A DNA stretch of 64,000 nucleotides, from assembly GCF_017876095.1 (NCBI RefSeq), contig NZ_JAGINM010000007.1, positions 1 through 64,000 on the forward strand, written 5' to 3'. Of the stretch, positions 1 to 9,727 are shown in pieces (the first letter of the stretch is position 1; every line of letters starts with the position of its first letter). The DNA is from Azospirillum agricola. GTDB lineage: Bacteria; Pseudomonadota; Alphaproteobacteria; Azospirillales; Azospirillaceae. The notes beneath the pieces were generated by a model, which was given only the letters and a program-made list of their open reading frames with translations, ran no database searches and was not told the origin of the DNA. A program made the translations under genes and the position numbers.

Positions 1-1662
1 GCCCAGGGCAGCGGGCTGTCGAACTACACCATCACCTATGCGGGCGGCACGCTGACGGTCGATCCCGCCGCGCTGACCGTCGCCGCCGACGCGGTGCGCA
101 AGACCTATGGCGACACCGCCACGCTGGGCGGCTTCACCGCGACCGGGCTGAGGAACGGCGACAGCGTGACCGGGGTGACGCTGGCCGGCAGCGGCATGGA
201 GGCAACCGCCGGGGTCGGCAGTTACGCCATCGCCGTGTCCGATGCCGTGGGCAGCGGGCTGTCGAACTACGTCATCACCTATGCCGATGGCCATCTGACC
301 GTCACCCCGGCGGCGCTGACCATCGCCGCCGGTTCGGCCAGCAAGACCTACGGCGATATTCCCACCTTGAGCGGCTTCACCACGGCCGGGTTGAGGAACG
401 GCGACAGCGTGACCGGCGTGACGCTGTCCAGCGCCGGTGCCGCGACTGGCGCCGGGGTCGGCAGCTATGCCGTCACCGCCTCGTCGGCGCAGGGCAGCGG
501 GTTGTCGAACTACGCCATCACCTATGCCGATGGCAGGCTGACCGTGACCCCGGCGGCGCTGACCATCGCCGCCGACGCGGCGCGCAAGACCTACGGCGAC
601 ACCGCCGCGCTGGGCGGCTTCACCGCGTCCGGCCTGAGGAACGGCGACAGCGTGACCGGCGTGACGCTGGCCAGCACCGGCACGGCGGCAACCGCCGGGG
701 TCGGCAGCTATGCCGTCACCGCCTCGTCGGCCCAGGGCAGCGGGCTGTCGAATTACACCATCACCTATGCGGGCGGCACGCTGACGGTCGATCCCGCCGC
801 GCTGACCATCGCCGCCGACTCGGTGCGCAAGACCTACGGCGACACCGCCATGCTGAGCGGCTTCACCGCGACCGGGCTGAGGAACGACGACAGCGTGTCG
901 TCGGTCAGCCTGATCAGCGCCGGCGCCGCGGCCACCGCGGGGGTGGGCAGCTACGGCATCGCCGCGTCGAATGCCGTGGGCGGGCGGCTGTCGAACTACA
1001 CCGTCACCTACGTCGACGGGGCGCTGACGGTGTCTCCCCGCCCGATCCTGGTGACGGCGGACACCCTCAGCCGTCCCGCCGGGACCGCCAACCCGACCCT
1101 GACCTACAGCGTCGACGGACGGGGGCTCGCCAACGGCGACACGCTCGGCGGCTTCCTGACCACGGCCGCGTCCGCCGCCTCGCCGGCCGGATCCTACACC
1201 ATCGGCCGGGGGACGCTGGCGGCTTCCCCCAACTATGACCTCACCTTCAGGCCCGGGGTGCTGACGGTGATCGCCGCCGGGGAAACCGTGGAACCACAGT
1301 CCCCCACTCCGGAAAGCCGCGACCCATCGGGGCCGGCGCGGGTGGACGGGCTGACGCAGGCGCTCGCGAATTCGATCCTGCCGCGAAACCTGGTGGTGGC
1401 GACGGCTTCGCAGGCGACGCAGCCCTTCCAGGGCAACGCCGCTCCGGCGCCCTTCTCGTCCGCCGGTCCTCAAATGGCGTCCGGCAACGCAAGCGCCGCC
1501 ACCGGCGTGTCCGGAGAGGCCTCGGGCAACCCCGATTCCCAGGGGACCGCGAGCGTTGCCGTGGCTTGCATCGGCGGTGCCGCGGCCAGCAGCTCCTGCG
1601 CGGCGGCCCCCCATCCGGAGAACACGCGGTTCGGCCGGTTCCTTCGCTTCTCCACGCCCTGA
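1..1662 (+). CDS. 3' part of a large secreted exoprotein (TpsA/filamentous-haemagglutinin type) with MBG repeats
   Basis: The frame is open at base 1, so the gene begins upstream of the window and only its C-terminal 553 residues are visible. They consist of about 80-residue repeats with the recurring words KTYGD, GLRNGDSV, GVGSY and LSNY.ITY, typical of MBG-type beta-rich repeats in large surface or secreted adhesins. Four full 81-residue units are followed by one diverged unit (about 1042-1275) and a low-complexity Ser/Ala/Pro tail. No transmembrane anchor or LPXTG-like signal is seen. The next gene, 35 bases downstream, is an FhaC/ShlB-type transporter, so a two-partner secretion cargo role (adhesion or biofilm) is inferred. 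The N-terminal TPS domain that would prove this lies outside the window. Confidence 0.85.
   Translation, partial: AQGSGLSNYTITYAGGTLTVDPAALTVAADAVRKTYGDTATLGGFTATGLRNGDSVTGVTLAGSGMEATAGVGSYAIAVSDAVGSGLSNYVITYADGHLTVTPAALTIAAGSASKTYGDIPTLSGFTTAGLRNGDSVTGVTLSSAGAATGAGVGSYAVTASSAQGSGLSNYAITYADGRLTVTPAALTIAADAARKTYGDTAALGGFTASGLRNGDSVTGVTLASTGTAATAGVGSYAVTASSAQGSGLSNYTITYAGGTLTVDPAALTIAADSVRKTYGDTAMLSGFTATGLRNDDSVSSVSLISAGAAATAGVGSYGIAASNAVGGRLSNYTVTYVDGALTVSPRPILVTADTLSRPAGTANPTLTYSVDGRGLANGDTLGGFLTTAASAASPAGSYTIGRGTLAASPNYDLTFRPGVLTVIAAGETVEPQSPTPESRDPSGPARVDGLTQALANSILPRNLVVATASQATQPFQGNAAPAPFSSAGPQMASGNASAATGVSGEASGNPDSQGTASVAVACIGGAAASSSCAAAPHPENTRFGRFLRFSTP
70..1041 (+). repeat. four tandem 243-bp coding repeats (MBG units)
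   Basis: The codons for the Ala-Leu-Thr start of each unit recur at 70, 313, 556 and 799, exactly 243 bases apart, and bases 1-69 are the tail of a further upstream unit. Long stretches are nearly identical between units; for example, the first 90 bases of the window match 730-819 with only two differences seen. This suggests recent unequal exchange or gene conversion. The array probably continues upstream. Confidence 0.9.
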
Positions 1663-1697
1663 CGAACAGGACGACTCCAGCCCATGATCGCCAGCCC

Positions 1698-3620
1698 ATG
1701 ATCGCCGCCGCACGCTCCACCGTCATCCGCCCGGTCTTCCATCGCGACGCCGCGGCGTTCGCCCGGCGGACCGGACCGTCACGCTGGCTCGCCTCACGAT
1801 GGCTTGCCGTTCCGGCGGCCCTGCTCGTCCTGCTGCAACTGTCTCCGGACGCGGCGTTGGCGCAGGCGCCCGTATCGGTGGAGCGCAACCTGCCGCCAGC
1901 GGTCGCGGGCGGGGGAGGCGGCCTGCGCACCGCCGACGGCCCGGCAACCGACGCCGACGACACCCCGTTCGGCGTCGACATCACGGGCATCCGGCTTATC
2001 GGGCTGACCGATCCGGTGACGCCCGATCCCCCGGCGGGGATCACGTCATCGGGGGTGGAGGGGCTGGACCGGCAGCGCATCGCCGATGCGCTCGGCCCGT
2101 TCCTCGGCCAGCCCCTCTCGCGCAGGCGATTGGCGGAGGCCCAGGCAGCCCTCGCCAAAGCCTATCGCGAGGCCGGGCGGCCGTTCGTCTCGGTCACCGC
2201 CCCGCCCCAGGAGATCACCAAGGGCGTGCTGCAACTCCGCGTTCTGCCCTTCCGGACCGGGAAAGTCCGCGTCAGGGAGGCAGACGGCACTCCGGCCGCC
2301 GCCGGTCTTGCCGACGCCGTGCGGGCACCCGGCGGCGCGCTGATCGAGGCCGACCGGATTTCCGAGGACCTCGACTGGTTGAACCGTTTCCCCTACCGCC
2401 AGTTGAACGGGGTCTTCGAACCGGGGTCCGATCCGGGGGCCAGCGACCTGACGCTGGAGATCACCCGCCGCCGGCCATGGCAGGCCTTCGCCGGCCTGTC
2501 CAACACCGGCAGCCTGCGCAGCCGGAGTCTCGACCGCGTCTTCATCGGCTTCGCCGCCGGCCTCGAGTCCCTCAACGACCTCACCCTGTCCTACCAGCTG
2601 ACCGGCAGCCGCGACGCGGTGTCCGATCCCGGCTCCCTGAGGTTGTCGGGAAACCGGCGGCCGTCCTACGCCAGCCACGCCGGGCGGATCATCATCCCGA
2701 CCTTCGCGCGGCAGGCGCTCAGCCTGACCCCCAGCTTCGTCGCCACCTCCCAGGACAGCGCCGGCGGTCTTCTCACCATCCGCAACACCACCGTCGAATT
2801 GCCGATCCTCTACCGCTCGGCGCTGTCCAACATCGACGGGGGGCTTGCCGGATGGGGGGACCTTTACGGGGGCGTGACGCCGAAGTGGCTGTCGCGCAAG
2901 GCGCTGAGCCAGGGAACGGCGCTTGCCGGCGGGGCCGCCGGGGTGTTCGACCTGACGGTCGGCTGGGGCGGCTCCTGGCTTCAGGCCGGCGGCGGTTCGA
3001 CCATCGTCGACCTCCGCGCCGTGGTCAACCGGGCCGGCGTGGTGCCCGGCAACAGCCGTGCGGCATGGAACAGCTTTTCCAACGGTCGCGTCGAGGAGGC
3101 CGATTACGCCTACCTCTATGGAGTGTTCAGACGGGAGACTCCGCTGACCGGCGTGCCGTGGCTGGGCGACGTCTCCTGGAACGCCGAGATCACGGGCCAA
3201 CTGGTGGACAGGGCGCTGCCGGAAACCGAACAGCTCGCCATCGGCGGGCTGTACGCCACCCGTGGGTACACGCTGAACGACGGCAGCGTCGATTCCGGTT
3301 TCGTGCTGCGCAACGAGGTGCGGCTGCCGCCCTTCGCCGTCCTGGGCCGTTTCGGCGCGACCGGGATCGGCCCGGTGGAGGACACCGCTTCTCCCTTTGC
3401 GTTTCTCGACGTCGGCCACGGCCACAACCACAATGTCGGTACCCTTCGGAGCATCGGCGAACGCGCCGACACCACGCTGGTGGGGTTGGGGGCCGGCGTC
3501 GATTACACGCTGGGGCAGATGCTGCAAGCCGGCATGAATGTCGGCGTGGCGCTCACCGATGGGCCGGAAACCAGCCGCGGCACTCTGACCGCTCAGGCCA
3601 GGATGCTGCTTTCCTTCTGA
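1698..3620 (+). CDS. FhaC/ShlB-type outer-membrane transporter of a two-partner secretion system (TpsB)
   Basis: The product is about 640 residues. It exports the large repeat protein encoded just upstream across the outer membrane. The ATG at 1698 is chosen because it is followed by a basic N-terminus and a hydrophobic signal segment ending in ALAQ at about residues 35-52; upstream in-frame sequence overlaps the previous gene. A POTRA-like region (about residues 70-290, including a basic SRRRL stretch and an LQLRVLPF strand) precedes a C-terminal 16-strand-barrel type domain ending in a terminal Phe (MLLSF), a usual outer-membrane assembly signal. The 35-base gap from the exoprotein gene supports one operon. 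Confidence 0.88.
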   Translation: MIAAARSTVIRPVFHRDAAAFARRTGPSRWLASRWLAVPAALLVLLQLSPDAALAQAPVSVERNLPPAVAGGGGGLRTADGPATDADDTPFGVDITGIRLIGLTDPVTPDPPAGITSSGVEGLDRQRIADALGPFLGQPLSRRRLAEAQAALAKAYREAGRPFVSVTAPPQEITKGVLQLRVLPFRTGKVRVREADGTPAAAGLADAVRAPGGALIEADRISEDLDWLNRFPYRQLNGVFEPGSDPGASDLTLEITRRRPWQAFAGLSNTGSLRSRSLDRVFIGFAAGLESLNDLTLSYQLTGSRDAVSDPGSLRLSGNRRPSYASHAGRIIIPTFARQALSLTPSFVATSQDSAGGLLTIRNTTVELPILYRSALSNIDGGLAGWGDLYGGVTPKWLSRKALSQGTALAGGAAGVFDLTVGWGGSWLQAGGGSTIVDLRAVVNRAGVVPGNSRAAWNSFSNGRVEEADYAYLYGVFRRETPLTGVPWLGDVSWNAEITGQLVDRALPETEQLAIGGLYATRGYTLNDGSVDSGFVLRNEVRLPPFAVLGRFGATGIGPVEDTASPFAFLDVGHGHNHNVGTLRSIGERADTTLVGLGAGVDYTLGQMLQAGMNVGVALTDGPETSRGTLTAQARMLLSF

Positions 3621-3735
3621 CGGACCTGTTCCGGCCCGCGTTTCACCCGAAACGGGCGCGCGGCCATCGCGGCGTTCAAACCGGATGGCCTCCGGAAAAG
3701 CCGGCGCCCTTCAATCCGTCCGTGGTCCGACGACC

Positions 3736-5652
3736 CTATCGCCGTCCGAACAGACGCTCGATGTCGGCCAGCTTCAGCTCCACATAGGTGGGGCGGCCGT
3801 GGTTGCACTGGCCGCTGTGGGGGGTCGCCTCCATCTGGCGCAGCAGGGCGTTCATCTCCTCCACCCCAAGCGCGCGGCCGGCGCGCACCGAGCCGTGGCA
3901 GGCCATGGTGCCGCAGACGTCCTCCAGCCGCTCCTTCAGCGACAACGCGTCCCCCAGCTCGGCCAGCTCCTCGGCGAGGTCGCGGACAAGGCTCTTGACG
4001 TCGGACTGGCCGAGCAGCGCCGGCACCTCCCGCACCAGCACGCAGCCGGGGCCGAAGCCCTCCACCGCAAGGCCAAGCTCGGCCAGTTCGGCGGCGCGGC
4101 CCAGCAGGCGGTTGGCCGACGGCTCGTCCAGCTCCACCAGTTCGGGAATCAGCAGGGCCTGGCGCTTGACGCCGCCCTCCAGCAGCGCGGCCTTCATCCG
4201 CTCGTAGACCAGACGCTCGTGGGCGGCGTGCTGGTCGACGATGACGATGCCCTGGGCGGTCTGCGCCACGATGTAGGTGTTGTGGACCTGCGCCCGCGCC
4301 GCGCCCAGCGGGTGGCTGTCGAGCGGCGGGGCATTGGCCGGGGCGGGGGCGTATTCCGGCGGGCGCGCCGCCGGGGCGAAGCCCGACAGGCGGCCCTGCA
4401 AGGGCGGCAGGCCGCTCTGGTAAGGCGCCTGGAAGGCGGCCGAGCGCTCGGCCAGCCCGCGCGGCCCCGCCGAGGACGGCTGGCCCGCGCTGCCGCCCCA
4501 GGAGCCGCCGCCCCACGACCCGCCACCGCCGCCCCGGTTGTAGGGGAGGGGGGAGGGGGTGATGAAGCCGCCGTCCGGGGCGCCGCCGTCCTCCTGTCTT
4601 TCCGGCCGCAGGGCGCCCAGAGTCGCCAGCCCGACCGTGGTCGAGGCGCGATGACCGGCCTCGGCCAGCGCGTGTTTCAACGAGCCGACGATCAGGCCGC
4701 GCACCAGCCCCTGGTCGCGGAAGCGCACCTCGGCCTTGGCCGGGTGGACGTTCACGTCGACCTCCTGCGGGTCGATCTCCAGGAACAATGCCAGCAGCGG
4801 GTGGCGGTCGCGCGGCAGGAAATCGGCGTAGGCCGCGCGGACGGCGCCGACCATCAGCTTGTCGCGCACCGGGCGGCCATTGACGAACAGATGCTGGTGA
4901 CGCGCGGTCGGGCGGTGCAGGGTCGGCAGGCCGATCCAGCCGGCGAGCGTCACGCCCTCGCGCACCGCCTGGACCGGGACGGCGTTCTCCTGGAAGTCGC
5001 GCCCCATCAGGGCGCCGAGCCGGGCCAGCCGGGCGTCGAGCAGGTCGCCCTGCGCCGCGCTCAGCCGAAGGCCGCTGCGCCCGCCGTCCGACAGGGTGAA
5101 GGCCACGCCGGGATGCGCCATCGCCAGCCGCTCCAGGCAGTCGGCGATGTGGTCGTATTCGGTGCGCGGCGCCTTCAGGAACTTCAGCCGGGCCGGCACG
5201 GCGGCGAACAGGTCGCGCACCTCGATCCGCGTCCCGGCGGCGAGCGCGGCCGGCTGCGGCGTGCCCTTGAGGCCGGCGTCCACCGTCAGGCTCCAGGCGC
5301 TGTCGGCGCCGCGCGGGCGGCTGGTCAGGGTCAGGTGGCTGACCGCGCCGATGGAGGGCAGGGCCTCCCCCCGGAAGCCCAGGGACCGGATGTCGAGCAG
5401 GTCGTCGCCCGGCAGCTTGGAGGTGGCGTGGCGCTCGACCGCCAGCGACAGCTCGTCGGGCGTCATGCCGCAGCCGTCGTCGGTGATGGTGATCAGCGAC
5501 TTGCCGCCGTCGCGCACCACCACGTCGATGCGGGTGGCTCCGGCGTCGAGCGCGTTCTCCACCAGCTCCTTCACGGCGGCGGCGGGACGTTCGACCACCT
5601 CGCCGGCGGCGATGCGGTTGACCAGGGTTTCAGGCAGGAGACGGATCGGCAT
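3736..5652 (-). CDS. mutL: DNA mismatch repair protein MutL, endonuclease type
   Basis: The product is 638 residues. MutL is the ATP-dependent mismatch repair mediator linking MutS to downstream excision. The N-terminal GHKL ATPase shows [20 protein letters not shown] and GFRGEAL. The ATG at 5652 (MPIRLL) is chosen because it sits at the conserved family start; in-frame sequence upstream is not conserved and would overlap the neighbour. A Pro/Gly-rich linker (about residues 345-455) leads to the dimerisation domain. This carries the metal-binding nicking motif DQHAAHE (residues 473-479), so MutL itself probably cuts DNA, as expected where MutH is absent. It lies 62 bases downstream of the PilZ-like gene on the same strand. 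Confidence 0.95.
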   Translation of the reverse strand: MPIRLLPETLVNRIAAGEVVERPAAAVKELVENALDAGATRIDVVVRDGGKSLITITDDGCGMTPDELSLAVERHATSKLPGDDLLDIRSLGFRGEALPSIGAVSHLTLTSRPRGADSAWSLTVDAGLKGTPQPAALAAGTRIEVRDLFAAVPARLKFLKAPRTEYDHIADCLERLAMAHPGVAFTLSDGGRSGLRLSAAQGDLLDARLARLGALMGRDFQENAVPVQAVREGVTLAGWIGLPTLHRPTARHQHLFVNGRPVRDKLMVGAVRAAYADFLPRDRHPLLALFLEIDPQEVDVNVHPAKAEVRFRDQGLVRGLIVGSLKHALAEAGHRASTTVGLATLGALRPERQEDGGAPDGGFITPSPLPYNRGGGGGSWGGGSWGGSAGQPSSAGPRGLAERSAAFQAPYQSGLPPLQGRLSGFAPAARPPEYAPAPANAPPLDSHPLGAARAQVHNTYIVAQTAQGIVIVDQHAAHERLVYERMKAALLEGGVKRQALLIPELVELDEPSANRLLGRAAELAELGLAVEGFGPGCVLVREVPALLGQSDVKSLVRDLAEELAELGDALSLKERLEDVCGTMACHGSVRAGRALGVEEMNALLRQMEATPHSGQCNHGRPTYVELKLADIERLFGRR

Positions 5653-5714
5653 GTGTACAGATATAGTGGCTCCGCCCGTCGGGAGCCACCATCTTCGGCG
5701 GAAACCCGTTCCGC

Positions 5715-6080
5715 CTACACGCCCTTCCAGGCGCGGATGTAGTCGATCAGCTTGCGCTCGTAGAAGGGCTGCGGGCTCTGGTAGCGGGCGACGAGGCCGG
5801 TCTGCTCGTTCATTTTCACCACCAGCCCGCGGCACGACACGTTGACCGGGTCGTTGCCCAGATCGAACACCAGGTGGAAGTCGAACTGCTGCTTGGCGAT
5901 CAGGTCGCCGTCATAGGGGCGGATGCGGAAGGATCCGAGGGCGAACTCCTCCGGCGTGTATTCGTGATGGTCGATCACGATCATCGGCGGAGCCGCCGGC
6001 CGCTCGCGCTGCGCTGCTCCCGAGGAGCCCGACGCCGCGGCGGATTTCCCGCCACCGGTGATTTTCGACAGCCACGACAT
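5715..6080 (-). CDS. PilZ-like domain protein
   Basis: The product is 121 residues. After a short Ser/Gly/Ala-rich N-terminus (residues 1-32) there is a compact beta-rich domain with NVSCRG, which fits the [D/N]-x-S-x-x-G signature of PilZ c-di-GMP-binding domains. The companion RxxxR motif is not clearly present, so nucleotide binding is uncertain. No signal peptide or membrane segment is seen. It starts at the ATG complementary to 6078-6080, with an AAAGGGG stretch about 11 bases upstream. It precedes mutL by 62 bases and may be co-transcribed with it, though a functional link is not obvious. Confidence 0.65.
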   Translation of the reverse strand: MSWLSKITGGGKSAAASGSSGAAQRERPAAPPMIVIDHHEYTPEEFALGSFRIRPYDGDLIAKQQFDFHLVFDLGNDPVNVSCRGLVVKMNEQTGLVARYQSPQPFYERKLIDYIRAWKGV

Positions 6081-6462
6081 GAAGCCCGATGCCCCTTTCC
6101 GGAAGCTTTAACCTTACCGATACGGTGCAACAGTTTTCGGGAAATTTCGTTTAGTAACGGTTAATGGTTTTCCCCTATTGGGCGATCGTTGATTTTCCGT
6201 GCCAATCCGTGCGGCAACCGGCAAATCCGGGCGCTTATGTCGCATGCCGGAACAGCATGGCCAACATGCGGACATCTTGGGCTCGACAGGCTCGTCATCA
6301 CCCCGTGCGGGGCCTAGGATTTTCCATCGGCCCGTCTTGTCTTTGCACGCGAAAGCACGGGCGTGTGCGAATTTTTGCACGTGCGAAGACGTGTCGGCGC
6401 CGGCACGAATCCCGCGCGGCCGCCGGACCGGCGCCGCGCCCGGAAAGGGAGGAACCGCCGTG
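6081..6462. promoter_or_regulatory. divergent intergenic region between the PilZ-like and CBS-domain genes
   Basis: This 380-base gap is comparatively AT-rich near 6105-6200 and must hold the promoters of the two divergent transcripts. Around 6363-6390 there is a GCACGTGC palindrome next to a second GTGC/GCAC pair. No convincing -35/-10 pair, RNA gene or ORF was recognised. A clear Shine-Dalgarno sequence (AAAGGGAGGA, 6444-6453) precedes the CBS gene. Confidence 0.4.
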
Positions 6463-6894
6463 ATGAACCGCACCATCGGGGATCTGGTTCGCAACCATCG
6501 CATCGTCGCCCTGCCGCCGCAGGCAAGCGTCCGCGACGCCGCCCGCCACATGAAGGCGGAGCGTGTGGCGTCCATCGTCGTCACCGGGGCGGACGCATGC
6601 GCCGCCGGCATCTTCACCGAGCGCGACCTGACCGACCGCGTCGTCGCCGACGGGCTGGATCCCGACGCGACTCCGCTCTCGGCCGTGATGACGCCGTGTC
6701 CGGTCACCACCAGCCCCGGCACCACGGTGGGGGATGCGCTGCGCTGCATGGCGACCAACGCCCTGCGCCATCTGCCGGTGGTGGAGCAGGGGCGGGTGGT
6801 CGGCATCGTGTCGATGCGCGATTTCGTCGGGGAGGAACTGGCCGTGCTCGACCGCGAGAAGGCCGTCATGGACCATCTGACCGAGACGCTGTGA
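6463..6894 (+). CDS. two-CBS-domain protein
   Basis: The product is 143 residues and consists almost entirely of two CBS domains in tandem (about residues 8-62 and 72-128). The words ASVRDAARHM, IFTERDL, VMTPCPVT, LRHLPVVE and GIVSMRDF are characteristic. Such stand-alone Bateman modules bind adenosyl ligands and modulate partner enzymes or channels; the partner is not evident here. The ATG at 6463 follows a strong Shine-Dalgarno with 10-base spacing, and a GTG immediately upstream at 6460 (7-base spacing) is an equally plausible start. No transmembrane segment is seen. Confidence 0.88.
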   Translation: MNRTIGDLVRNHRIVALPPQASVRDAARHMKAERVASIVVTGADACAAGIFTERDLTDRVVADGLDPDATPLSAVMTPCPVTTSPGTTVGDALRCMATNALRHLPVVEQGRVVGIVSMRDFVGEELAVLDREKAVMDHLTETL

Positions 6895-7042
6895 GGCGGC
6901 CGGTCGCGGTTTCGCGAGGGCGTCAATCGGTGCGGACCGTCCGGCGGCCCATCCGCGCCGATGGTGCAGGATCCAAACCGTGGTCGGCCGGGCTTGTGCT
7001 ACCGTCGCGGACGGGATGTTCCCGTCCGATGGAGGTGGCGCG

Positions 7043-8230
7043 ATGGCGCGGTTGCCGGCGATCCAGGATTTTGCCGCCGAGGCGTCGGACCCCGGCCGCT
7101 ACGCCATGCTCGACGGCGGGTGGTCGCTCGCCATCGCCGACGTGGTCGGCAGCACCCGGCTGGCCGGCGAGGGGCGTCACCGCGACGTGAACTTCGTCGC
7201 CGCCGCCGTGGTCGCCGTGCTGTCGCAGGCGATGCGGGCGGGGGAGGAGCCGGTTGCCTGCCAGTTCGGCGGTGACGGCGCCATCGCCGCCGTGCCGCCG
7301 GGGCGGGAGGCGGAAGCGCGGTCGGCGCTGGCGGCCCTGGCCCACTGGTCGGCCGGGACGATGGACGTGCCGCTGCGGGTCGGAATCGTCCCGGTCCAGG
7401 CCCTGCTCGACCAGGGGCTGGAGGTGCTGGCGGCGCTGCATGATTTCGGCAACGGCAACGCCTTCGGCCTGTTCCTCGGCGCCGGGGTGGTGGCCGCCGA
7501 TTCCTGGGTGAAGGACGACGCGCGCTGGCGGCTGGACCCGGCGGCCGGTCCGCTGCCGGGGCTGGAGAATGTCTCGTGCCGCTGGAATCCGGTGAAGCCG
7601 CGCCGGGGCACCGTCCTGTGCGTCATCGTCGACGCGGTGGATGAGGGGCCGGCCGGGTTGGCGGCGCTCGCCCGGATTCAGAAGTCCATCGAGCGAATCG
7701 TGCCGACGGAGGGGGCCGCCCCACTCGGCACCGGCGAGCGGCTGGCGATGCATTGGCCGCCGGCGTGGCGCTCGCTGCTGTTGGAGGCGCGCGGCGGCCG
7801 GCCGGGCGAAGCGTTCCATCGGATGGCGGGGGCGCTGGTCAAATCCGGCATCCTGTGCGCGCTGATGCGGTTCGGGCTGAAGCTGGCGAATTTCGACCCG
7901 GGGCGTTACCGCCGCTCGATGGCGCGGCGGTCCGACTTCCGCAAATCGGCCGGCGGGCCGCGCATGGTGCTCGACGTCACCGGGACGGAGGCGGCGGACA
8001 TCGAGCGGCTGCTGTCCGAGGCGGCCGAGGCGGGGGAGGTCGATTACGGCGTCGCGCTGGCCGACGCGACGACGGTCACCTGTCTGGTCGGCGATTTCGC
8101 GGCCGACCGCCATGTGCATTTCGTCGATGGCGCCGGGCTGGGTTTCTGGCGGGCCTCGGTGATGCTGAAGGCGATGAAGGCCGGGCGAAAGGTGATCGCC
8201 CCGCGCCGGCTGGCCGAAGCGCCGCGCTAG
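7043..8230 (+). CDS. DUF3095 family protein
   Basis: The product is about 395 residues. The N-terminal half has IADVVGSTRL, GRHRDVNF and FGGDGA, the pattern of DUF3095 proteins. These resemble class III nucleotide-cyclase folds, but their function is unknown. The ATG at 7043 is preceded by GGAGGTGG (7031-7038) with 4-base spacing; an earlier in-frame ATG at 6980 has no such site. No signal peptide or membrane helix is seen. The next gene is convergent, so this is probably a single-gene transcript. Confidence 0.75.
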   Translation: MARLPAIQDFAAEASDPGRYAMLDGGWSLAIADVVGSTRLAGEGRHRDVNFVAAAVVAVLSQAMRAGEEPVACQFGGDGAIAAVPPGREAEARSALAALAHWSAGTMDVPLRVGIVPVQALLDQGLEVLAALHDFGNGNAFGLFLGAGVVAADSWVKDDARWRLDPAAGPLPGLENVSCRWNPVKPRRGTVLCVIVDAVDEGPAGLAALARIQKSIERIVPTEGAAPLGTGERLAMHWPPAWRSLLLEARGGRPGEAFHRMAGALVKSGILCALMRFGLKLANFDPGRYRRSMARRSDFRKSAGGPRMVLDVTGTEAADIERLLSEAAEAGEVDYGVALADATTVTCLVGDFAADRHVHFVDGAGLGFWRASVMLKAMKAGRKVIAPRRLAEAPR

Positions 8231-8283
8231 GCGGCGCCGCGGCCGGACGGTTCATGCACGGGAGTCCCAGGCCGGACTGTTCA

Positions 8284-8297
8284 GCGCTTGCAAGCGC
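8284..8297. repeat. 14-bp perfect palindrome between convergent genes
   Basis: GCGCTTG followed directly by its reverse complement CAAGCGC lies 54 bases after the DUF3095 stop and before the convergent YccF gene. There is no loop and no T-run, so it is a poor terminator hairpin. It could be a protein-binding site or chance. Confidence 0.35.
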
Positions 8298-8385
8298 GCG
8301 GGGGGCGGCGGGAGAACCGCGTCTGTGCGGCGGCGCGAAAAACTGTCCGGCTTGAAGTCTTTTCGTTCCCGGAGTGCGCCAGCCG

Positions 8386-8826
8386 TCACACCCGGCCGTA
8401 GACGCGGCGGCGTTCCACCTCGTCGTCGGTGACGATCTCGGTTCCCACCGGCCAGAGGGCGAGCAGCGCCAGCTTCAGATGCGCCCAGGCGAAGGGCAGG
8501 CCGACGATGGTGATGGCACAGCCGGCGGCGGCGATCAGATGGCCGAGCGCCAGCCACCAGCCGGCCAGCACGAACCAGATGACGTTGCCGATGAAACCGA
8601 CGCCGCCGGTGCCCATGTCTTCGCGGCCACGGAACTCATCGCGCCGTACGGCGGTTTGCCCAAAGGGAAGCAGCGTGTAGCGGGCGATGGTCACGGCGGA
8701 GCGCGCCCAGGGAATGCCGATGATGGACACCGCCATCAGAACGGCGGCGAGCAACCAGCCGAGCGCCATCCAGATGCCGCCGGTGACGACCCACAGGACG
8801 TTGAGGACAAAGCTGACCAGAGGCAT
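8386..8826 (-). CDS. YccF domain inner-membrane protein
   Basis: The product is 146 residues with two copies of the YccF (DUF307) module, each with hydrophobic helices around a pattern such as N(V)(L/I)W(V/F)V..G.W.ALG, then GIP or GLPFA. About four membrane helices are expected. The start at 8826 (MPLVSFVLNVLW) matches family starts and has AGGAGA a few bases upstream; longer in-frame sequence upstream is not conserved. Function is unknown in this family. Confidence 0.88.
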   Translation of the reverse strand: MPLVSFVLNVLWVVTGGIWMALGWLLAAVLMAVSIIGIPWARSAVTIARYTLLPFGQTAVRRDEFRGREDMGTGGVGFIGNVIWFVLAGWWLALGHLIAAAGCAITIVGLPFAWAHLKLALLALWPVGTEIVTDDEVERRRVYGRV

Positions 8827-9037
8827 GAGGGGGTTCTCCTTTCGCCGCAGATGTGGGGATGGCGAGAGCCCCCGACCAGATGCGGTGACGCGAAAGAAGT
8901 GGGGAACCGTCGCTTTCGGCGGCTTGAAGGGGACCGGTTCGGTCCACAAATCGAAGAACAGGCAACGTGACGACACATCCGGGCGGGCGTTCCGACGGCG
9001 GAGCGCCCGGTCCCGGATCCCACGGATCGGAGGCCGC

Positions 9038-9589
9038 ATGAACGAGGCATTGAACACCGACTCCGGCGCCGAGGCGCCGAACCGGCCTGCCGAGGGCGAA
9101 TCGCTGTCCCCGGTGGTCGCCGCCATTCTCGGGACCGCCGTCGCGGCGGCCGCCAAGCGCGGGGAAGCGGGCGACGTCGTCCGTGGGCTGATCGCCGGCC
9201 TGCGGGTGCTGCGCGCGACCGTCGAGGAGGAGGCCGGCTACACCATGGCCGCCGCCGTCGACACCGCGATCCGCACCCGGCTGCTGGTCGACAATCTGGC
9301 CAAGCTGCGCACCACCGGCCAGGAGCCGGAGGCCATCCCGATTCCCCTGCCGGGGCCGGGCGCCACCGCCGCCGCCGCGATCTTCGAGAGCGCGGCCGAA
9401 TCCTGCCTGACCGTCAACGCCCACGCCGAGGACAACGGCCCCCTGGAGCACGCGGTCTTCGCCTTCACCACCCAGCTTCTCCAGCAGCTTGGCGGCGCTC
9501 CGGAATGGCGCTGCCTGGCCGGCGAGCTGCGGCGCGAGCCGGGCGACGACCAGGACGGCGAGGCCGAAACCGAGGTGACCCTGCACTGA
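9038..9589 (+). CDS. hypothetical protein
   Basis: The product is 183 residues, acidic and Ala-rich, and I do not recognise a family. It is predicted to be mostly helical, with no signal peptide and no clear membrane segment. The ATG at 9038 is chosen because CGGAGG (9028-9033) lies 4 bases upstream. It starts 211 bases beyond the divergent YccF gene. Codon use is strongly GC-biased at third positions, which supports real coding. Confidence 0.65.
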   Translation: MNEALNTDSGAEAPNRPAEGESLSPVVAAILGTAVAAAAKRGEAGDVVRGLIAGLRVLRATVEEEAGYTMAAAVDTAIRTRLLVDNLAKLRTTGQEPEAIPIPLPGPGATAAAAIFESAAESCLTVNAHAEDNGPLEHAVFAFTTQLLQQLGGAPEWRCLAGELRREPGDDQDGEAETEVTLH

Positions 9590-9694
9590 CCGGCCACGCC
9601 GGCCACGGCCGGCGGCCCATTCCTGTCACGGGACGTTAAGGTTTATGGCCAATTTATCGAACGGGACGAACGGCTTCGGCCTCCGCTAGGGTGG

Positions 9695-9727
9695 GATTCG
9701 GCGATGGGGTCTTCCCATCGCGGAATC
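9695..9727 (+). promoter_or_regulatory. 14-bp-stem hairpin overlapping a possible start codon
   Basis: Bases 9695-9708 and 9714-9727 are inverted copies with one mismatch, around the 5-base loop GTCTT. The first in-frame ATG of the next gene (9704) lies inside the left arm. There is no T-run. It could be an operator, an RNA hairpin that hides the start, or a remnant repeat. An AT-rich stretch at 9637-9665 just upstream may be the promoter. Confidence 0.5.

Noticed and set aside
70..1041. Insertion or phage array suggested by 243-bp repeats
   Set aside because: They are in-frame protein repeats of an exoprotein; no transposase or integrase sequence is present.
3621..3735. Terminator hairpin between convergent tpsB and mutL
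   Set aside because: Only a 6-bp stem (CGTTTC/GAAACG, near 3640) was found, with no T-run, too weak to list.
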